A stretch of 64,000 nt of DNA from Luteitalea pratensis (GCF_001618865.1 NZ_CP015136.1:1833001-1897000); one strand, 5' to 3'; numbered from the stretch's first letter, positions 26,899 to 36,992 are shown. The notes: generated by a model from the letters alone, not told the origin. Numbers and translations are program-made.

Positions 26899-29800
26899 CC
26901 CTTGGAGCGCTGGCGCTGAGGCATGCCCGGGCTATCGCCCTCGTGGCCGTCGCGCTTGTCGTCGCAGGCATCCTCGCGGCGTTCGCGCTGCCCAGCGGCG
27001 TCTATCCGCCGCTGCAGTTTCCGCGCATCGTCATCGTGGCGAAATCGGGAACCCTGCCGCCGCAGTCGATGTCGCTGATCGTCACCAGGCCCCTCGAGCA
27101 GGTCGTCATGTCGGTGCCGGGCATTCGCCGTGTCCGCTCGAAGAGCATTCGCGGCGCGTCCGAGATCTCGGCCCAGTTCGCGGCCGCCACGGACATGGTC
27201 GTGGCACTGCAGATGTTGCAGAACCGCGTCGCCGAGATCACCTCGATCCTCCCCGCCGGGACCGAGCTTCAGATCGAACGCATGACCCCGGAGGTCTTTC
27301 CGGTGTTCGTGCTCAGCCTCACGAGCGACATGCCGACCGCCGATCTCTACGACTATGCCGCGGTGGTCGTGAAGCCGGAAGTGGCGCGCGTGCCGGGCGT
27401 CGGGATCATCGAGGTGCAGGCCAGCGACACGCGCGAGATCGAGGTGGTGCTCGATCCGGCGAAGCTGGCCGCGTCAAGGCTGACCGTGCTGGACGTGGCC
27501 GACGCGCTCAAGGCGCAGAACACGTTGATGCCGATCGGCCGGTTCCAGGAATCAGGCCTGCAGCACCTGACTCTGGCATCGGCCAGCTGGGCGAGCGTCG
27601 ACGCGATCGCGGCGGCACCGATCAGGACACGGAGCGGGGAGACCATGCGCCTGGCGGACCTCGGCACGGTCACGCGTGGCACGCCCGATCGCACGTTGCT
27701 GGTCACGGGAAATGGCCGCGACGCCGTCGTCATGACCATCGCGCAGCAGATCGGCGCCAACATCCTTGGCGTCAAGACAGGGCTGGACGGTGTCCTCACT
27801 GGCATGTCGAAGGTGCTGCCGGCGGGTATCCGGATCAATCGCGTCTACGACCTGGCCGAGTTCGTCGAGGAATCGATCGCTGGTGTGCGCGACGCCATCC
27901 TCGTGGGCAGCGTGCTGGCGATCATCGTCCTGCTGTTCGCGCTGCGCGACTGGCGGCTGACGACCATCGCGGCCGTCACGCTGCCGCTCGCCGTGATCCC
28001 GACATTCGCGTTCATGTGGCTGTTCGGCGGCACCATCAACCTCATGTCGATGGGCGGCCTCGCTGTCGCGATCGGGCTGGTCATCGACGACGCGGTGGTC
28101 GTCGTCGAGAACATGCACCGGCGAGCTGGCGAGGGAGGCACGAGCGTCGCCGAGGCCGTGCAGCAGATCCTGGCGCCCCTCGTGAGTTCCACGCTCACCA
28201 CCGTGGTCGTGTTCGCCCCGCTCGGCCTGTTGTCGGGTGTGCAGGGACAGTTCTTTCGCGCGCTGTCGCTGAGCCTGTCAATCGCGGTGCTGATCTCGCT
28301 GGCGCTCTCGATCAGCCTGATCCCGTTGATGGGCCAATGGGCCGCGAGGCACCATCGTCCCAGCGGTGAGTCCCACGGCGTCTTCGCCCGCACCTACGGG
28401 CGCATGCTCGGCGTGGCGGTGCAGCGGCCGTGGATCGCGGTCGTCGCGGTCGTCGTGCTTGGCGTCCTCGCCGTGGGGCTGTTCATGCGCATCGGGACGG
28501 GTTTCTTTCCTGCCGCGGACGAGGGCGGGTTCGTCGTCGACTACGTGACCCCTGCAGGCAGCGCCCTGGCCGAGACCGACCGCCAGGTTCGCGCCATCGA
28601 GAAGGTCGTCGCACAGACGCCGGAGGTCGCAACCTATTCCCGCCGTACGGGGTCGGAGCTCGGGCTGTTCGCCACGGCGCAGAACACGGGGGACATCCTC
28701 GTTCGCCTGAAACCCCGGGGGCAGCGGCAGCGATCCGCCGACAGGATCATCAGCGACCTGCGCGAGCGGGTGCACCACGTGGCGCCGCTCGTCGACGTTG
28801 AGTTCGTCCAGCTGCTGCAGGACATGCTCGGTGACCTCGAAGGAACCGCCGAGCCGATCGAGGTCAAGATCTTTGGCGACGATCCCGAACGGCTGGCCGA
28901 ACTCGCGGAGCCGGTCGAGGAATTGCTGGGCAAGATCGACGGCGTCGTCGACGTGGTCGGCGTGCAGCGCGGCAACCCCCAGGTGACATGGAGGATCGAC
29001 CCGATGGCGGCCGCCCGCTATGGCCTGGCCGTCGAGCAGGTCGCCAACCAGCTGGCCGCCAACGGGCTCGGCACGATCGCCACCGAGTTGCGCCTGCCCG
29101 ATCGCACGATCCCGGTCCGCGTCCGCCTGCCGGACGCCGTGCGGTTCGATCCGTCGCGGCTGTCTGCGACGGTCATTCGCACGGCCGAAGGCAACGCCAT
29201 TCCCCTCACCGAGCTCGCCACGATGGAGCGCGAGAACGGGCAGGCCGAACTGCACCGCGAGAACCTTCGGCCCGTGGCCCTCGTCAGCGGGCGCCTCGAG
29301 CATCGCGATCTCGGCGGCGCCGTCGCCGACATCCGCGCAAAGCTCGACACGCTCCGGCTGCCGACCGGGTACACCTACGAAATCGGCGGTCAGTACGAGT
29401 CGCAGCGCGTGGCGTTCCGGGAACTGCTCCTCGTGTTCGCGCTCACGGTGTTCCTCGTGTTCCTGATCCTCGTCAGCCAGTTCCGCGCCTGGGTGCCGGC
29501 GATCCTGATCATGCTTGCGGCGCCGTTCTCGCTCGGCGGCGCATTGCTGCTGCTCTGGCTCACGGGCACGGACCTCAACCTGTCGTCGGCGATGGGCCTC
29601 ATCCTGCTCGTCGGGTTGATCGTCAAGAACGGCATCATGCTGCTCGACCTGTCAGAACGGTTGTACGAGGCGGGAGAGCCGTTCGACGCCGCGATCGCGC
29701 ACGCCGGGCGCGTCCGCTTCCGACCGATCCTGATGACGACGTTCTGCACGCTGTTCGCGCTGCTGCCGCTTGCCCTGGGCCTCGGCGCGGGCTCCGAGCT

Positions 29801-29939
29801 GCAGCGGCCACTCGCGCTCGCTGTCATCGGCGGCCTGGTCCTCTCGACGCTCGTGACGCTGCTGGCTGTACCTGGCCTGTACGCCGCGACCCGGCGCCTG
29901 CGTCGTTCCGACAGTGTCACGCGTGAGATGAAAGGATGA
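26895..29939 (+). CDS. RND-family efflux pump
   Basis: Proton-driven inner-membrane pump of 1014 residues, full length for AcrB/CzcA-like proteins. It shows the duplicated RND plan: first membrane segment (IALVAVALVVAGILAAFALP), a large periplasmic loop, six helices with the proton-relay Asp pair in AIGLVIDDAVVVVENMHR, then the second half with its own loop and helices (GLILLVGLIVKNGIMLLD). A hydrophobic rather than metal-site pattern in this helix favours the HAE group over heavy-metal pumps, tentatively. Start is GTG 26895, overlapping the previous stop (GTGA) with GAGG upstream. Confidence 0.92.
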   Translation: MTLGALALRHARAIALVAVALVVAGILAAFALPSGVYPPLQFPRIVIVAKSGTLPPQSMSLIVTRPLEQVVMSVPGIRRVRSKSIRGASEISAQFAAATDMVVALQMLQNRVAEITSILPAGTELQIERMTPEVFPVFVLSLTSDMPTADLYDYAAVVVKPEVARVPGVGIIEVQASDTREIEVVLDPAKLAASRLTVLDVADALKAQNTLMPIGRFQESGLQHLTLASASWASVDAIAAAPIRTRSGETMRLADLGTVTRGTPDRTLLVTGNGRDAVVMTIAQQIGANILGVKTGLDGVLTGMSKVLPAGIRINRVYDLAEFVEESIAGVRDAILVGSVLAIIVLLFALRDWRLTTIAAVTLPLAVIPTFAFMWLFGGTINLMSMGGLAVAIGLVIDDAVVVVENMHRRAGEGGTSVAEAVQQILAPLVSSTLTTVVVFAPLGLLSGVQGQFFRALSLSLSIAVLISLALSISLIPLMGQWAARHHRPSGESHGVFARTYGRMLGVAVQRPWIAVVAVVVLGVLAVGLFMRIGTGFFPAADEGGFVVDYVTPAGSALAETDRQVRAIEKVVAQTPEVATYSRRTGSELGLFATAQNTGDILVRLKPRGQRQRSADRIISDLRERVHHVAPLVDVEFVQLLQDMLGDLEGTAEPIEVKIFGDDPERLAELAEPVEELLGKIDGVVDVVGVQRGNPQVTWRIDPMAAARYGLAVEQVANQLAANGLGTIATELRLPDRTIPVRVRLPDAVRFDPSRLSATVIRTAEGNAIPLTELATMERENGQAELHRENLRPVALVSGRLEHRDLGGAVADIRAKLDTLRLPTGYTYEIGGQYESQRVAFRELLLVFALTVFLVFLILVSQFRAWVPAILIMLAAPFSLGGALLLLWLTGTDLNLSSAMGLILLVGLIVKNGIMLLDLSERLYEAGEPFDAAIAHAGRVRFRPILMTTFCTLFALLPLALGLGAGSELQRPLALAVIGGLVLSTLVTLLAVPGLYAATRRLRRSDSVTREMKG

Positions 29940-29943
29940 CTCG

Positions 29944-30945
29944 ATGCACATTCGAACCGGGTTGTTGATGTGCCTGGCTGCCGGCGTCACCGTGTACGGT
30001 GCCGCTGCCGGCTACCAGGTCGTCCGGGAGATCCAGATTGGCGGTGAAGGCGGGTGGGACTACGTGCTCGCCGACGCCGCGACCCACAGGCTGTACGTCT
30101 CCCACGCGACGAAGATCGTCGTCGCCGAAACCGAGACCGGCGCGATCGTCGGCGAGATCCCCGATACCCCTGGCGTCCACGGCTTCGCCATCGCACCGGA
30201 ACTCGGTCGCGGGTTCACCAGCAACGGGCGGGCGAATTCGTCCACCATCGTCGACCTGAAGACGTTGTCCGTGCTCGGGACCGTGCCCACCGGCGCCAAT
30301 CCCGACAGCATTCGCTACCTGCCCGATCGCAAGGAGGTCTGGACGTTCAATCACACCGGCGGTTCGGTGACGGTGTTCGACGCGATGAGCGGCAAGGTGA
30401 TCACGACCATCGAGGTCGGCGGCACGCTGGAGGAAGCCGTTGAGGACGCCACGGCGAGCCGGGTCTACGTCAACGTCGAGGACAAGGGCGCGATTGCAGT
30501 GATCGACACCAAGACGCATGGTGTCGTCGCGAACTGGCCAGTCGCCGGATGCGAGGGCCCCACTGCACTCGCATTCGACGCGGCGCATCACCTGCTCCTG
30601 ACGGCGTGCGACGGCCGGATGGTCGCCGTGGACAGCAAGTCGGGCAGCGTGGTCACGAGTTTCCCGATCGCCGGCGGCGTCGACGGCAACGGGTTCGATC
30701 CCGCCACGGGACTCGCGTTCGCCTCGAGCGGCACCGGCGTCCTGACGATTGCTCACGAGGACGCGCCGGATCGCTTCACCGTCGTCGAGACGGTGAAGAC
30801 GCAGCCGTCAGGTCGCACCATGTACCTCGACCCGGTGACGCACCGTGTGTACGTACCGGTGGCGACCACCACGCGTCCGCCCAACGGCGGGCGGGCGCAG
30901 GTCACGCCGGGCACGATGAAGGTGCTCGTAGTCGCGCCGGGGTAG
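29944..30945 (+). CDS. Secreted YVTN-type beta-propeller protein
   Basis: Protein of 333 residues with a signal peptide and repeated blades (RLYVSHATKIVVAETETGAI, TIVDLKTLSVLGTVPTGANP, GSVTVFDAMSGKVITTIEVG, AVIDTKTHGVVANWPVAGCE). Such propellers usually bind proteins or ligands outside the cytoplasm. It begins 4 bases after the pump gene with a good AAAGGA site, so it belongs to the efflux operon. Its role there is not known. Confidence 0.82.
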   Translation: MHIRTGLLMCLAAGVTVYGAAAGYQVVREIQIGGEGGWDYVLADAATHRLYVSHATKIVVAETETGAIVGEIPDTPGVHGFAIAPELGRGFTSNGRANSSTIVDLKTLSVLGTVPTGANPDSIRYLPDRKEVWTFNHTGGSVTVFDAMSGKVITTIEVGGTLEEAVEDATASRVYVNVEDKGAIAVIDTKTHGVVANWPVAGCEGPTALAFDAAHHLLLTACDGRMVAVDSKSGSVVTSFPIAGGVDGNGFDPATGLAFASSGTGVLTIAHEDAPDRFTVVETVKTQPSGRTMYLDPVTHRVYVPVATTTRPPNGGRAQVTPGTMKVLVVAPG

Positions 30946-30954
30946 GATTGCCGC

Positions 30955-32115
30955 ATGCTGGCGCGGGGCGCGTGGATCCTGTCGGTGATGGCACTGGTCT
31001 GGGCTGGGACGGCCTCCGCCCAGACCCTGCCGCGCGGCCAGGTCATCGAGGCCGTGACGCCGCTCGGTGATGCGACGCAGACCTACGCGCTCTACCTCCC
31101 TTCCACGTACAGCACCGATCGTGCGTGGCCGATTCTCATCGGCTTCCATCCCGGCGCGCGAGGGCGCGCCATCGTCGACACCTATCGTGACGCGGCCGAG
31201 GGCTACGGCTTCATCGTCGCGGGATCGAACACGTCGCGAAACGGGTCGTGGGACGTGTCGCTGCGCGCGGCCAACGCGATGCTCCAGGACATCGGTCAGC
31301 GTTTCGCTGTCGACGGCAAGCGCATCTACCTGACCGGTCACTCCGGAGGATCGCGGGTGGCGCTGCAGATCGCGCTGGCGAACAAGACGATTGCCGGCGT
31401 CATCGCGTCGAGTGCGGGTTATCCCGATGGCCGCCCGCGATCCTCGGTGCGCTTCCCGATTTTCGCCACCGCCGGCGTGGCTGACTTCAACTACATCGAG
31501 ATGCGGACGCTCGGGCGCGCGTTGAAGACCCCTCATCGCGTCGTGATCTTCAAGGGTGGGCACACGCTCCCGCCACCGGATGTGGCGATGCAGGCGATCG
31601 AATGGCTCGAGCTCCAGGCGATGGCATCGGGCGCGCGCACGAAGGACGGGTCACTGGTCGATCAGTTCTGGGCGACGCAGGAGCGCGCCGTCGCCGACGC
31701 AGGCGAGACCGCCGCCACCGTGCACCTGCTGCGCGCGATGGTGGACGACTTCCGCGCCTTGCGCGACGTGAAGGCCATCGAGACACGCGCGGCCGAACTC
31801 GCCAGGCGCAACGACATCAAGCGCGCGCTCGATCGCGAGCGAGCCGAGGACGACAAGGAGACGCAGGCGCTTGACGAGTTCGCGCGATACCAGGCGGGAC
31901 TCACCGACGATACGCTGCGGGTGCAGAGCCTGCACAGCCTGAAGCGATTCCTCGCTGAACTCCATGCGCAGGCAACGGCCGCGGAGGAGTCGCCCGAGCG
32001 TGCCCGCGCGCGACGCGTGCTCCGCGTCGTCACGATGGGGGCGGCGGAGTACACGCAGGATGCGGAGTATTCCCGGCTGCTGCAGCAGTACCGCCTGCCG
32101 GGCACGTCTCGCTGA
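30955..32115 (+). CDS. Secreted poly(3-hydroxybutyrate)-depolymerase-like hydrolase
   Basis: Alpha/beta hydrolase of 386 residues with signal peptide (SVMALVWAGTASA). Catalytic features: oxyanion region IGFHPGARG, nucleophile GHSGGSR, Asp in AGVADFNY and His in FKGGHTLPPP. This resembles the LpqC/esterase PHB-depolymerase group. The C-terminal 150 residues are helical and charged (AELARRNDIKRALDRERAED) and not part of that fold. It follows the propeller gene by 9 bases and ends the operon. Confidence 0.8.
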   Translation: MLARGAWILSVMALVWAGTASAQTLPRGQVIEAVTPLGDATQTYALYLPSTYSTDRAWPILIGFHPGARGRAIVDTYRDAAEGYGFIVAGSNTSRNGSWDVSLRAANAMLQDIGQRFAVDGKRIYLTGHSGGSRVALQIALANKTIAGVIASSAGYPDGRPRSSVRFPIFATAGVADFNYIEMRTLGRALKTPHRVVIFKGGHTLPPPDVAMQAIEWLELQAMASGARTKDGSLVDQFWATQERAVADAGETAATVHLLRAMVDDFRALRDVKAIETRAAELARRNDIKRALDRERAEDDKETQALDEFARYQAGLTDDTLRVQSLHSLKRFLAELHAQATAAEESPERARARRVLRVVTMGAAEYTQDAEYSRLLQQYRLPGTSR

Positions 32116-32145
32116 GTGCGTGGATTTTCCGCTTGACACGGTGCG

Positions 32146-32174
32146 TTGACTTCCAGTTGCCACGGGCGTATGTT
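32146..32174 (+). promoter_or_regulatory. Sigma70-like promoter of the riboswitch transcript
   Basis: TTGACT (32146-32151), a 17-base spacer and TATGTT (32169-32174). The expected start of transcription, about 7 bases on, falls on the first base of the riboswitch, which supports both calls. Confidence 0.7.
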
Positions 32175-32180
32175 GAAATC

Positions 32181-32322
32181 ACGCCAAAGACGCCCAACCA
32201 GCGTCACGGGGGACCCAAGGCGCGAATGACCGCGCACCGGGGCGAATTCCGCTGAACTCCTACACGGACCACGCGGATAGAGCAACTCCAGGCTCGAGCC
32301 CGTCAGCTAACCTCGTCGGCGC
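32181..32322 (+). ncRNA. Cyclic-di-AMP riboswitch (ydaO/yuaA leader)
   Basis: The leader carries the conserved blocks of the ydaO/yuaA class in order. CGCCAAA lies at the 5' end, then GGGGGACCCAAGG (about 32209-32221), GGGGCGAAT and CGAGCCCGTCAGCTAACCTCG. The final CGGCG can pair with the opening CGCC to close P1. These match the well-known B. subtilis ydaO leader blocks GGGGGACCCA, GGGGUGAAU and CCGUCAGCUAACCUCG. Known members bind c-di-AMP and usually switch genes off. Here the 3' strand of P1 ends just before the GGAG ribosome site of the SPFH gene, so control of translation is possible. Confidence 0.92.
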
Positions 32323-32334
32323 GTGGAGTCTGTC

Positions 32335-33291
32335 GTGTTGCACCGCCTGCACGGGGAGAGCGCGTACGCCGCTCTTCGTATCCTCGCATTCCGAACCCTT
32401 CCGATCCTTGCCTTCGCCTTCGTTGCGTTCGCGGCCGGCGTCTGGCTGGTCGGTTCGCACAACCCCTACACGCCGGCCGGATACGTTGGCTACCTGACCA
32501 AGGGCGCCGTCTTCGGGCAGAGCCGCTTCTATGGCGTACAGCGCGGGCCGACGTCGCCCGGACGCGGCTGGCTGCTCGACGTCGCCAACGTGAGCGTCAC
32601 GCCTTACACGTACACAGAGGAGTTCGCCGGCGAGAACTCGGTGCTGAGCCGGGACAATCTCAAGATCTCCTTCGCCGTCCACACCGTGTGGCGAGTCGAC
32701 GAGGCTCGCGTGCCGCTGTTCATGGAGCGGTTCAGCACCACCGTCAGCAACGGCGACACCGAGAAGGCCCCGGACGCGATCGTGAAGGTGGCTTATGGGC
32801 ACTTCGTGCGTGAGCCGCTGCGCACGTTTGCCCGGGACGAAGTGCAGCGCCGCAACGGGTTGAAGGTCAAGGACGACCTCATCACCATCGGCGATGCGGT
32901 GTTGCGTCGCATCCAGCAGTACGCCCAGGCCAGTCCTTTCGTCATCAGCAGCGTCGTGGTCGGCAATGTCCAGTACCCGTCCGAGGTGGCCGATGCGGTG
33001 GCGCGCAAGTTGGCGGCGACCCAGGAACTCGAGCGCAAGGACACCGAGATCGAAATCGAACGGAAGGACCGGACCAAGCGCGAGGTGCAGGCCGCGGGCA
33101 TCGCCAGTGCGATGCAGATCATTCGCGGACAGCTCAGCGCGATGTACATCCAGCACGAGGCCATCGAGGCGCAGAAGCTGATGGTCAACTCGCCGAATCA
33201 CACGACCGTGTACATCCCGGTCGGGCCGATGGGTGTGCCGCTCACGGGAACGTTCCCCGCGCCGGCGTCACCGGCGCCGAAGAGCCAGTAG
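32335..33291 (+). CDS. Band-7/SPFH-domain membrane protein under riboswitch control
   Basis: Prohibitin/HflK-like protein of 318 residues. One N-terminal membrane helix (LRILAFRTLPILAFAFVAFA) leads into an SPFH domain (VLSRDNLKISFAVHTVWRVD through FVISSVVVGNVQYPSEVADA) and a coiled-coil stretch (ATQELERKDTEIEIERKDRT). Such proteins form ring-like oligomers and organise membranes or regulate proteases. GTG 32335 is preferred over GTG 32323: it has GGAG (32325-32328) 6 bases ahead, and 32323 would sit against the riboswitch stem without a ribosome site. Control by c-di-AMP suggests a role in osmotic or envelope stress, as an inference. Confidence 0.85.
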   Translation: MLHRLHGESAYAALRILAFRTLPILAFAFVAFAAGVWLVGSHNPYTPAGYVGYLTKGAVFGQSRFYGVQRGPTSPGRGWLLDVANVSVTPYTYTEEFAGENSVLSRDNLKISFAVHTVWRVDEARVPLFMERFSTTVSNGDTEKAPDAIVKVAYGHFVREPLRTFARDEVQRRNGLKVKDDLITIGDAVLRRIQQYAQASPFVISSVVVGNVQYPSEVADAVARKLAATQELERKDTEIEIERKDRTKREVQAAGIASAMQIIRGQLSAMYIQHEAIEAQKLMVNSPNHTTVYIPVGPMGVPLTGTFPAPASPAPKSQ

Positions 33292-33304
33292 CCCTGCAGC
33301 GATT

Positions 33305-33374
33305 GCCTGCAGCCTGCAGCCTGCAGCCTGCCGCTGGTTGGCCGTAGGCCGCAGGCCGTAGGCTGTAGGCCGTT
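33305..33374. repeat. Two heptamer arrays between convergent genes
   Basis: GCCTGCA three times and GCCTGCC (33305-33332), then GGCCGTA, GGCCGCA, GGCCGTA, GGCTGTA and GGCCGTT (33340-33374). It fills the gap between the SPFH and permease stops. Confidence 0.9.
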
Positions 33375-33376
33375 TT

Positions 33377-36079
33377 CTATTCGCTCCTGAGCGCGATCGC
33401 CGGCTCGATGCGGGCGGCGCGCCAGGCCGGAGCGATGGCCGATACCAGCGCGCCGATGGCCAGCACGACCGCGACAGCTAAGAACGTGACTGGGTCGGAC
33501 GGCTTCACGTCGAACAGCATGGCCACCATCAGGCGGCCCAGGATGTTCGCAATGACGAGGCCGGCCACGATACCTCCGGCGAACACCCAGGCGGCGTTGC
33601 TGGCCACCAGCGCCAGGACGTGACGCGTCGAGGCCCCGAGTGCGCGGCGGACGCCGAAGTCGCGGATGCGTTGCTGCACGGCATAGGCGAGGATGCCGAA
33701 CAGGCCGACCATCGCCAGCAGCAACGCGAGGGCCGCAAACGCCATGACCAGGATGGCGCGGAACCGGTGCCGCGCGTTGGCCACGGCGGCGACCTCGTCG
33801 AGCGTCATGAAATGGCGCACGCTCACGAGCTGCGCCTTGTCCACGCGTCCGATCGCCTGGCGCACGGGCATCGTCAGCGCGGCTGCCGGCCCGCTGCGCG
33901 GGGTCACGAGCAGGAAGATGTCGCCTGGCGTGTCCTGCGCCATCGGCACGTAGATCTGCAGCAGGTCCTCGGTCTCGGTGGGTGACGCCTTGACCTGTCG
34001 CGCCACGCCCACAATCTCGCGCACCACGGCGACGGCCTGCGGCGAATCGGATTCGCGGATGACGAGCCGCCGGCCGATCGGGGAGCCGCCCGGCAGGTGC
34101 CGGCGCACGAACGCCTCGTTGACGATGCAGACGTGCACGCCACCGGCGATATCGCGCCCGTCGAAGGGACGTCCCTGGAGCACGGGCACACCCAGCGTCT
34201 CGAAGTAGCTTGGACTGACGATCTGCATGTCGGCCGCGGGGCGTTGACTCGTGGCCGGCGCCGGCTGCCCTTCGATCTCGAAGAACGCCGTGCCCTCGTA
34301 CGACTCGCCCAGCGGCAGCGTCGTTGCCCACGCGACACCCTGCACGCCCGGCAACGCGCGGATCTCCTGCTCCACGGCTCCGTAGAACTGCATCTCGGCT
34401 TCGTCAGTGGGATAGGTGTCCGACATCGGGTCCACGACCATGCTGAGCACCTGGTCGGCGGCGTAGCCGCGGTCGACACCCTCGACGGCCATCAACGTGC
34501 GCAGGAGCAGGCCGGCGCCGACGAGCAACACGGTGACCACCGCCACCTGCCCGGCCACCAGCAGTTCGCGGACTCGCCCGCCCCGACCCGTTGCGCTGCG
34601 CGTTCCCGACATCGTCTGCGCCGCCGACAGCGAGCTGGCATGCCACGCAGGGGCGATGCCGAACAGCACGCCGACCAACAACACCATGACGGCACAGAAG
34701 GCCGCGATGCGGGCATCGATGATGAGGGTCAGCACCGTGGGGAGGAGCGCCTCGGGCATCAGCGACGGCGCGACACGCAGGATCGCGGCGCCTATTGCCA
34801 GGCCGAGGAGCCCGCCGATGACCGCCAGCGCCAGGCTTTCGGCCATCAGCTGCCGGATGATGCGACGACGGTCGGCGCCCAGCGCCGCGCGGACCGCGAA
34901 TTCGCGTTGGCGCACCGTGGCGCGGGTCATCAGGAGGTTGGCCACGTTGGCGCAGCACATCAGCAGCACCAGGCCGACCACGCCGATGAACAGGACGGAT
35001 GTCTGCCGCAGTTCCGTGCCGAAGACCGCCTCGTGCAGCGCCTCGAGTCGCACGGACCGCTGCGCGTTGGTGTCGGGGAACTCGCGGGCGAGGGCGGCGG
35101 CGACCGCGTCGATCTCGCTCTGGCCAGCCTCGCGGGTCACGCCCGGTCGGAGTCGGCCGACGGCGACAAACACATGGCTACCACGGGCCCGGGCAGGAGC
35201 GCCCTGGATCGAGAGGAGCGCCCAGAGATCCGTGCGTCCGATGACCTGCGCGGCCCGTGGCACCACCCCCACGATCGTGTACAGCTCGCCATCGAGCCGA
35301 ACTTCGCGGCCGACCACCTGCCGATCGCCGTGGAAGCGCTCACGCCAGAAGTCCTCGCCGAGTACGACCACGTTGCGGCGCTGCAAATCGTCGGACGGCT
35401 GGAACGCGCGCCCGGCCAGCGGCTGCACGCCGAGTACGGTGAAGATGTCGGCGGTCACCCACTGCCGCGACACGGTGTCGGCCAGGCCGTCGGCGTTGCC
35501 CATCACCATGCCGCCCACATTGGCCGTGAAGCCGCCGATGGCGGCGAAGCTGCGGCTCCGGCCGGCCCAATCGACCATGTTCAGCGGCGACACCAGTCCA
35601 CGCGACGTCGTCGGGGTGCGCTCCCAGGCAAGCACGATCTGCGCGGGATCCGGGAACGGCAGCGGCCGGAGCAGCGTCGCGTCGACCAACGCGAAGATGG
35701 CGCTGTTGGCACCGATGCCGAGGGCGATCGTCAGGATGGCCGTGGCCGCGATGAGCGGGTTCTTGCCGAGCATGCGTCCGCCATAGCGGAGGTCCTGCCA
35801 CAGGTCACCGAGTCGGGATGTCTTCGGCGCGCCCAGGACCGGTGCCGGCGCGTGCGCCGCCTGGCGCAGCGGAGACATCTGCGCGGCGAGCGTCGTCGGC
35901 TCCACGAGTTCTTCCACGGCCAGCTGGCGCGCTCTCGCCTCGTCGTGACCCTCGCGGCGCAACTCCTCGAAGCGCTCGTCGAGATGCTGCGACAGCTCCT
36001 CGACGATCTCGAGCTCGCGCGAACCATCGAGCTGCAGGCGCGCGAGTTGCGCGCGAACATGGGGTGCCCACTCAGACAT
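33377..36079 (-). CDS. ADOP-type ABC permease (second copy)
   Basis: Intact 900-residue duplicated permease. The N-terminal prefix ([20 protein letters not shown]) is followed by a first helix [21 protein letters not shown] MacB periplasmic domain and FtsX helices follow ([20 protein letters not shown], then [20 protein letters not shown]). A second MacB/FtsX unit ends in [20 protein letters not shown] and [10 protein letters not shown]. No ATPase lies nearby. The start overlaps the end of the PadR gene by 8 bases, so translation is coupled. It is divergent in sequence from the 19.7-kb copy, so this is not a recent duplication. Confidence 0.92.
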   Translation of the reverse strand: MSEWAPHVRAQLARLQLDGSRELEIVEELSQHLDERFEELRREGHDEARARQLAVEELVEPTTLAAQMSPLRQAAHAPAPVLGAPKTSRLGDLWQDLRYGGRMLGKNPLIAATAILTIALGIGANSAIFALVDATLLRPLPFPDPAQIVLAWERTPTTSRGLVSPLNMVDWAGRSRSFAAIGGFTANVGGMVMGNADGLADTVSRQWVTADIFTVLGVQPLAGRAFQPSDDLQRRNVVVLGEDFWRERFHGDRQVVGREVRLDGELYTIVGVVPRAAQVIGRTDLWALLSIQGAPARARGSHVFVAVGRLRPGVTREAGQSEIDAVAAALAREFPDTNAQRSVRLEALHEAVFGTELRQTSVLFIGVVGLVLLMCCANVANLLMTRATVRQREFAVRAALGADRRRIIRQLMAESLALAVIGGLLGLAIGAAILRVAPSLMPEALLPTVLTLIIDARIAAFCAVMVLLVGVLFGIAPAWHASSLSAAQTMSGTRSATGRGGRVRELLVAGQVAVVTVLLVGAGLLLRTLMAVEGVDRGYAADQVLSMVVDPMSDTYPTDEAEMQFYGAVEQEIRALPGVQGVAWATTLPLGESYEGTAFFEIEGQPAPATSQRPAADMQIVSPSYFETLGVPVLQGRPFDGRDIAGGVHVCIVNEAFVRRHLPGGSPIGRRLVIRESDSPQAVAVVREIVGVARQVKASPTETEDLLQIYVPMAQDTPGDIFLLVTPRSGPAAALTMPVRQAIGRVDKAQLVSVRHFMTLDEVAAVANARHRFRAILVMAFAALALLLAMVGLFGILAYAVQQRIRDFGVRRALGASTRHVLALVASNAAWVFAGGIVAGLVIANILGRLMVAMLFDVKPSDPVTFLAVAVVLAIGALVSAIAPAWRAARIEPAIALRSE

Positions 36080-36425
36080 GGTCCACTCCGGTGATGAGGC
36101 CGACGGCGTCGACGAAGGACTTCCACGTCTCGCGCTGCTGCAACAGCACCCGCCGGCCCTCGGCGGTGAGGCCGTAGTACCGGCGCCGGCGCTCGCCCGC
36201 CCGCTCGACCCACTTGCCCTGCAGCCAGCCGCGTTCCTCGAGGCGGTAGAGCAGGGGATAGAGCGAGGCCACGTGAAAGGTCACCTGCCCGTTGGACCGT
36301 TCCGCGATCAACTTGCTGATCTCGTAGCCGTGCCGTGGTCGCGGCTCGACGATCGACAGGATGATCAGCTCGGCCGAACCCTTCTTGAGCTCGCGCGCGA
36401 GCATCCGCGGGTCGATAGAAGTCAT
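36072..36425 (-). CDS. PadR-family transcriptional regulator
   Basis: Winged-helix regulator of 117 residues: [20 protein letters not shown], then [20 protein letters not shown] and a basic wing [23 protein letters not shown] 36425 was chosen because upstream codons consist of repeat DNA. It overlaps the ADOP gene, which it presumably controls. Confidence 0.92.
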   Translation of the reverse strand: MTSIDPRMLARELKKGSAELIILSIVEPRPRHGYEISKLIAERSNGQVTFHVASLYPLLYRLEERGWLQGKWVERAGERRRRYYGLTAEGRRVLLQQRETWKSFVDAVGLITGVDHV

Positions 36426-36468
36426 AGCCACATATGCTAATGGCTGTGCTGCGGCGAATGCAAGGCAA

Positions 36469-36511
36469 CCTGATGCCTGATGCCTGATGCCTGATGCCCG
36501 GTTGCCCGGTT
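36469..36511. repeat. Heptamer array upstream of the PadR gene
   Basis: CCTGATG four times (36469-36496), then CCCGGTT, G, CCCGGTT, CCC. It lies between the divergent PadR gene and the small membrane protein gene. Confidence 0.9.
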
Positions 36512-36546
36512 CCCAATTCGCGATCCGCTGGTGCACACTGACGCCC

Positions 36547-36984
36547 ATGCGTCCAGCCCGCGTCGTTCTTCTCGGCGGCACGCTCGCGGGGGTGCTCGAC
36601 ATCCTTGCGGCGTTTGCCATCTCCTGGCCCCGCGTGTCGCCGGTGCGCGTGCTGCAGTACATCGCCAGCGGCGCACTCGGGCCGGCAGCCTTCCGCGGCG
36701 GCGCCGCGACGGCGGCAGCCGGGCTCGCCTTCCACTTCGCGATTGCCTTCGGTGCGGCGTCGGTATACGTCGCGGCGAGCCGCCGCTGGCCGGTGCTGCG
36801 GTTGCGACCGGTCGCCTGCGGCATCGTCTATGGCGTGGCGGTGTACGCGGTGATGCAACTGGCGGTGTTACCGCTGTCGCGAGTCACCAGGGGAGCGCCG
36901 ACGTGGTCGTCGATCGTCACCATGGTCGTGATCCACATCGTGTGCGTCGGCCTGCCGATCGCGCTCAGCGCCAGGGAAAGGTAA
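36547..36984 (+). CDS. Small four-helix membrane protein
   Basis: Protein of 145 residues with four hydrophobic segments (VVLLGGTLAGVLDILAAFAI, LQYIASGALGPAAF, LAFHFAIAFGAASVYVAA and SIVTMVVIHIVCVGLPIAL). The motif RVLQYIASGALGPAAFRGG is characteristic of a widespread, uncharacterised membrane family (DUF1440/YagU-like, tentatively). ATG 36547 was chosen because the earlier codons lie in the heptamer repeat. Confidence 0.72.
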   Translation: MRPARVVLLGGTLAGVLDILAAFAISWPRVSPVRVLQYIASGALGPAAFRGGAATAAAGLAFHFAIAFGAASVYVAASRRWPVLRLRPVACGIVYGVAVYAVMQLAVLPLSRVTRGAPTWSSIVTMVVIHIVCVGLPIALSARER

Positions 36985-36992
36985 AAAGGCGA

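Noticed and set aside
32323-32334. GTG 32323 as start of the SPFH gene
   Set aside because: It directly adjoins the riboswitch closing stem with no ribosome site; GTG 32335 has GGAG at 6 bases.
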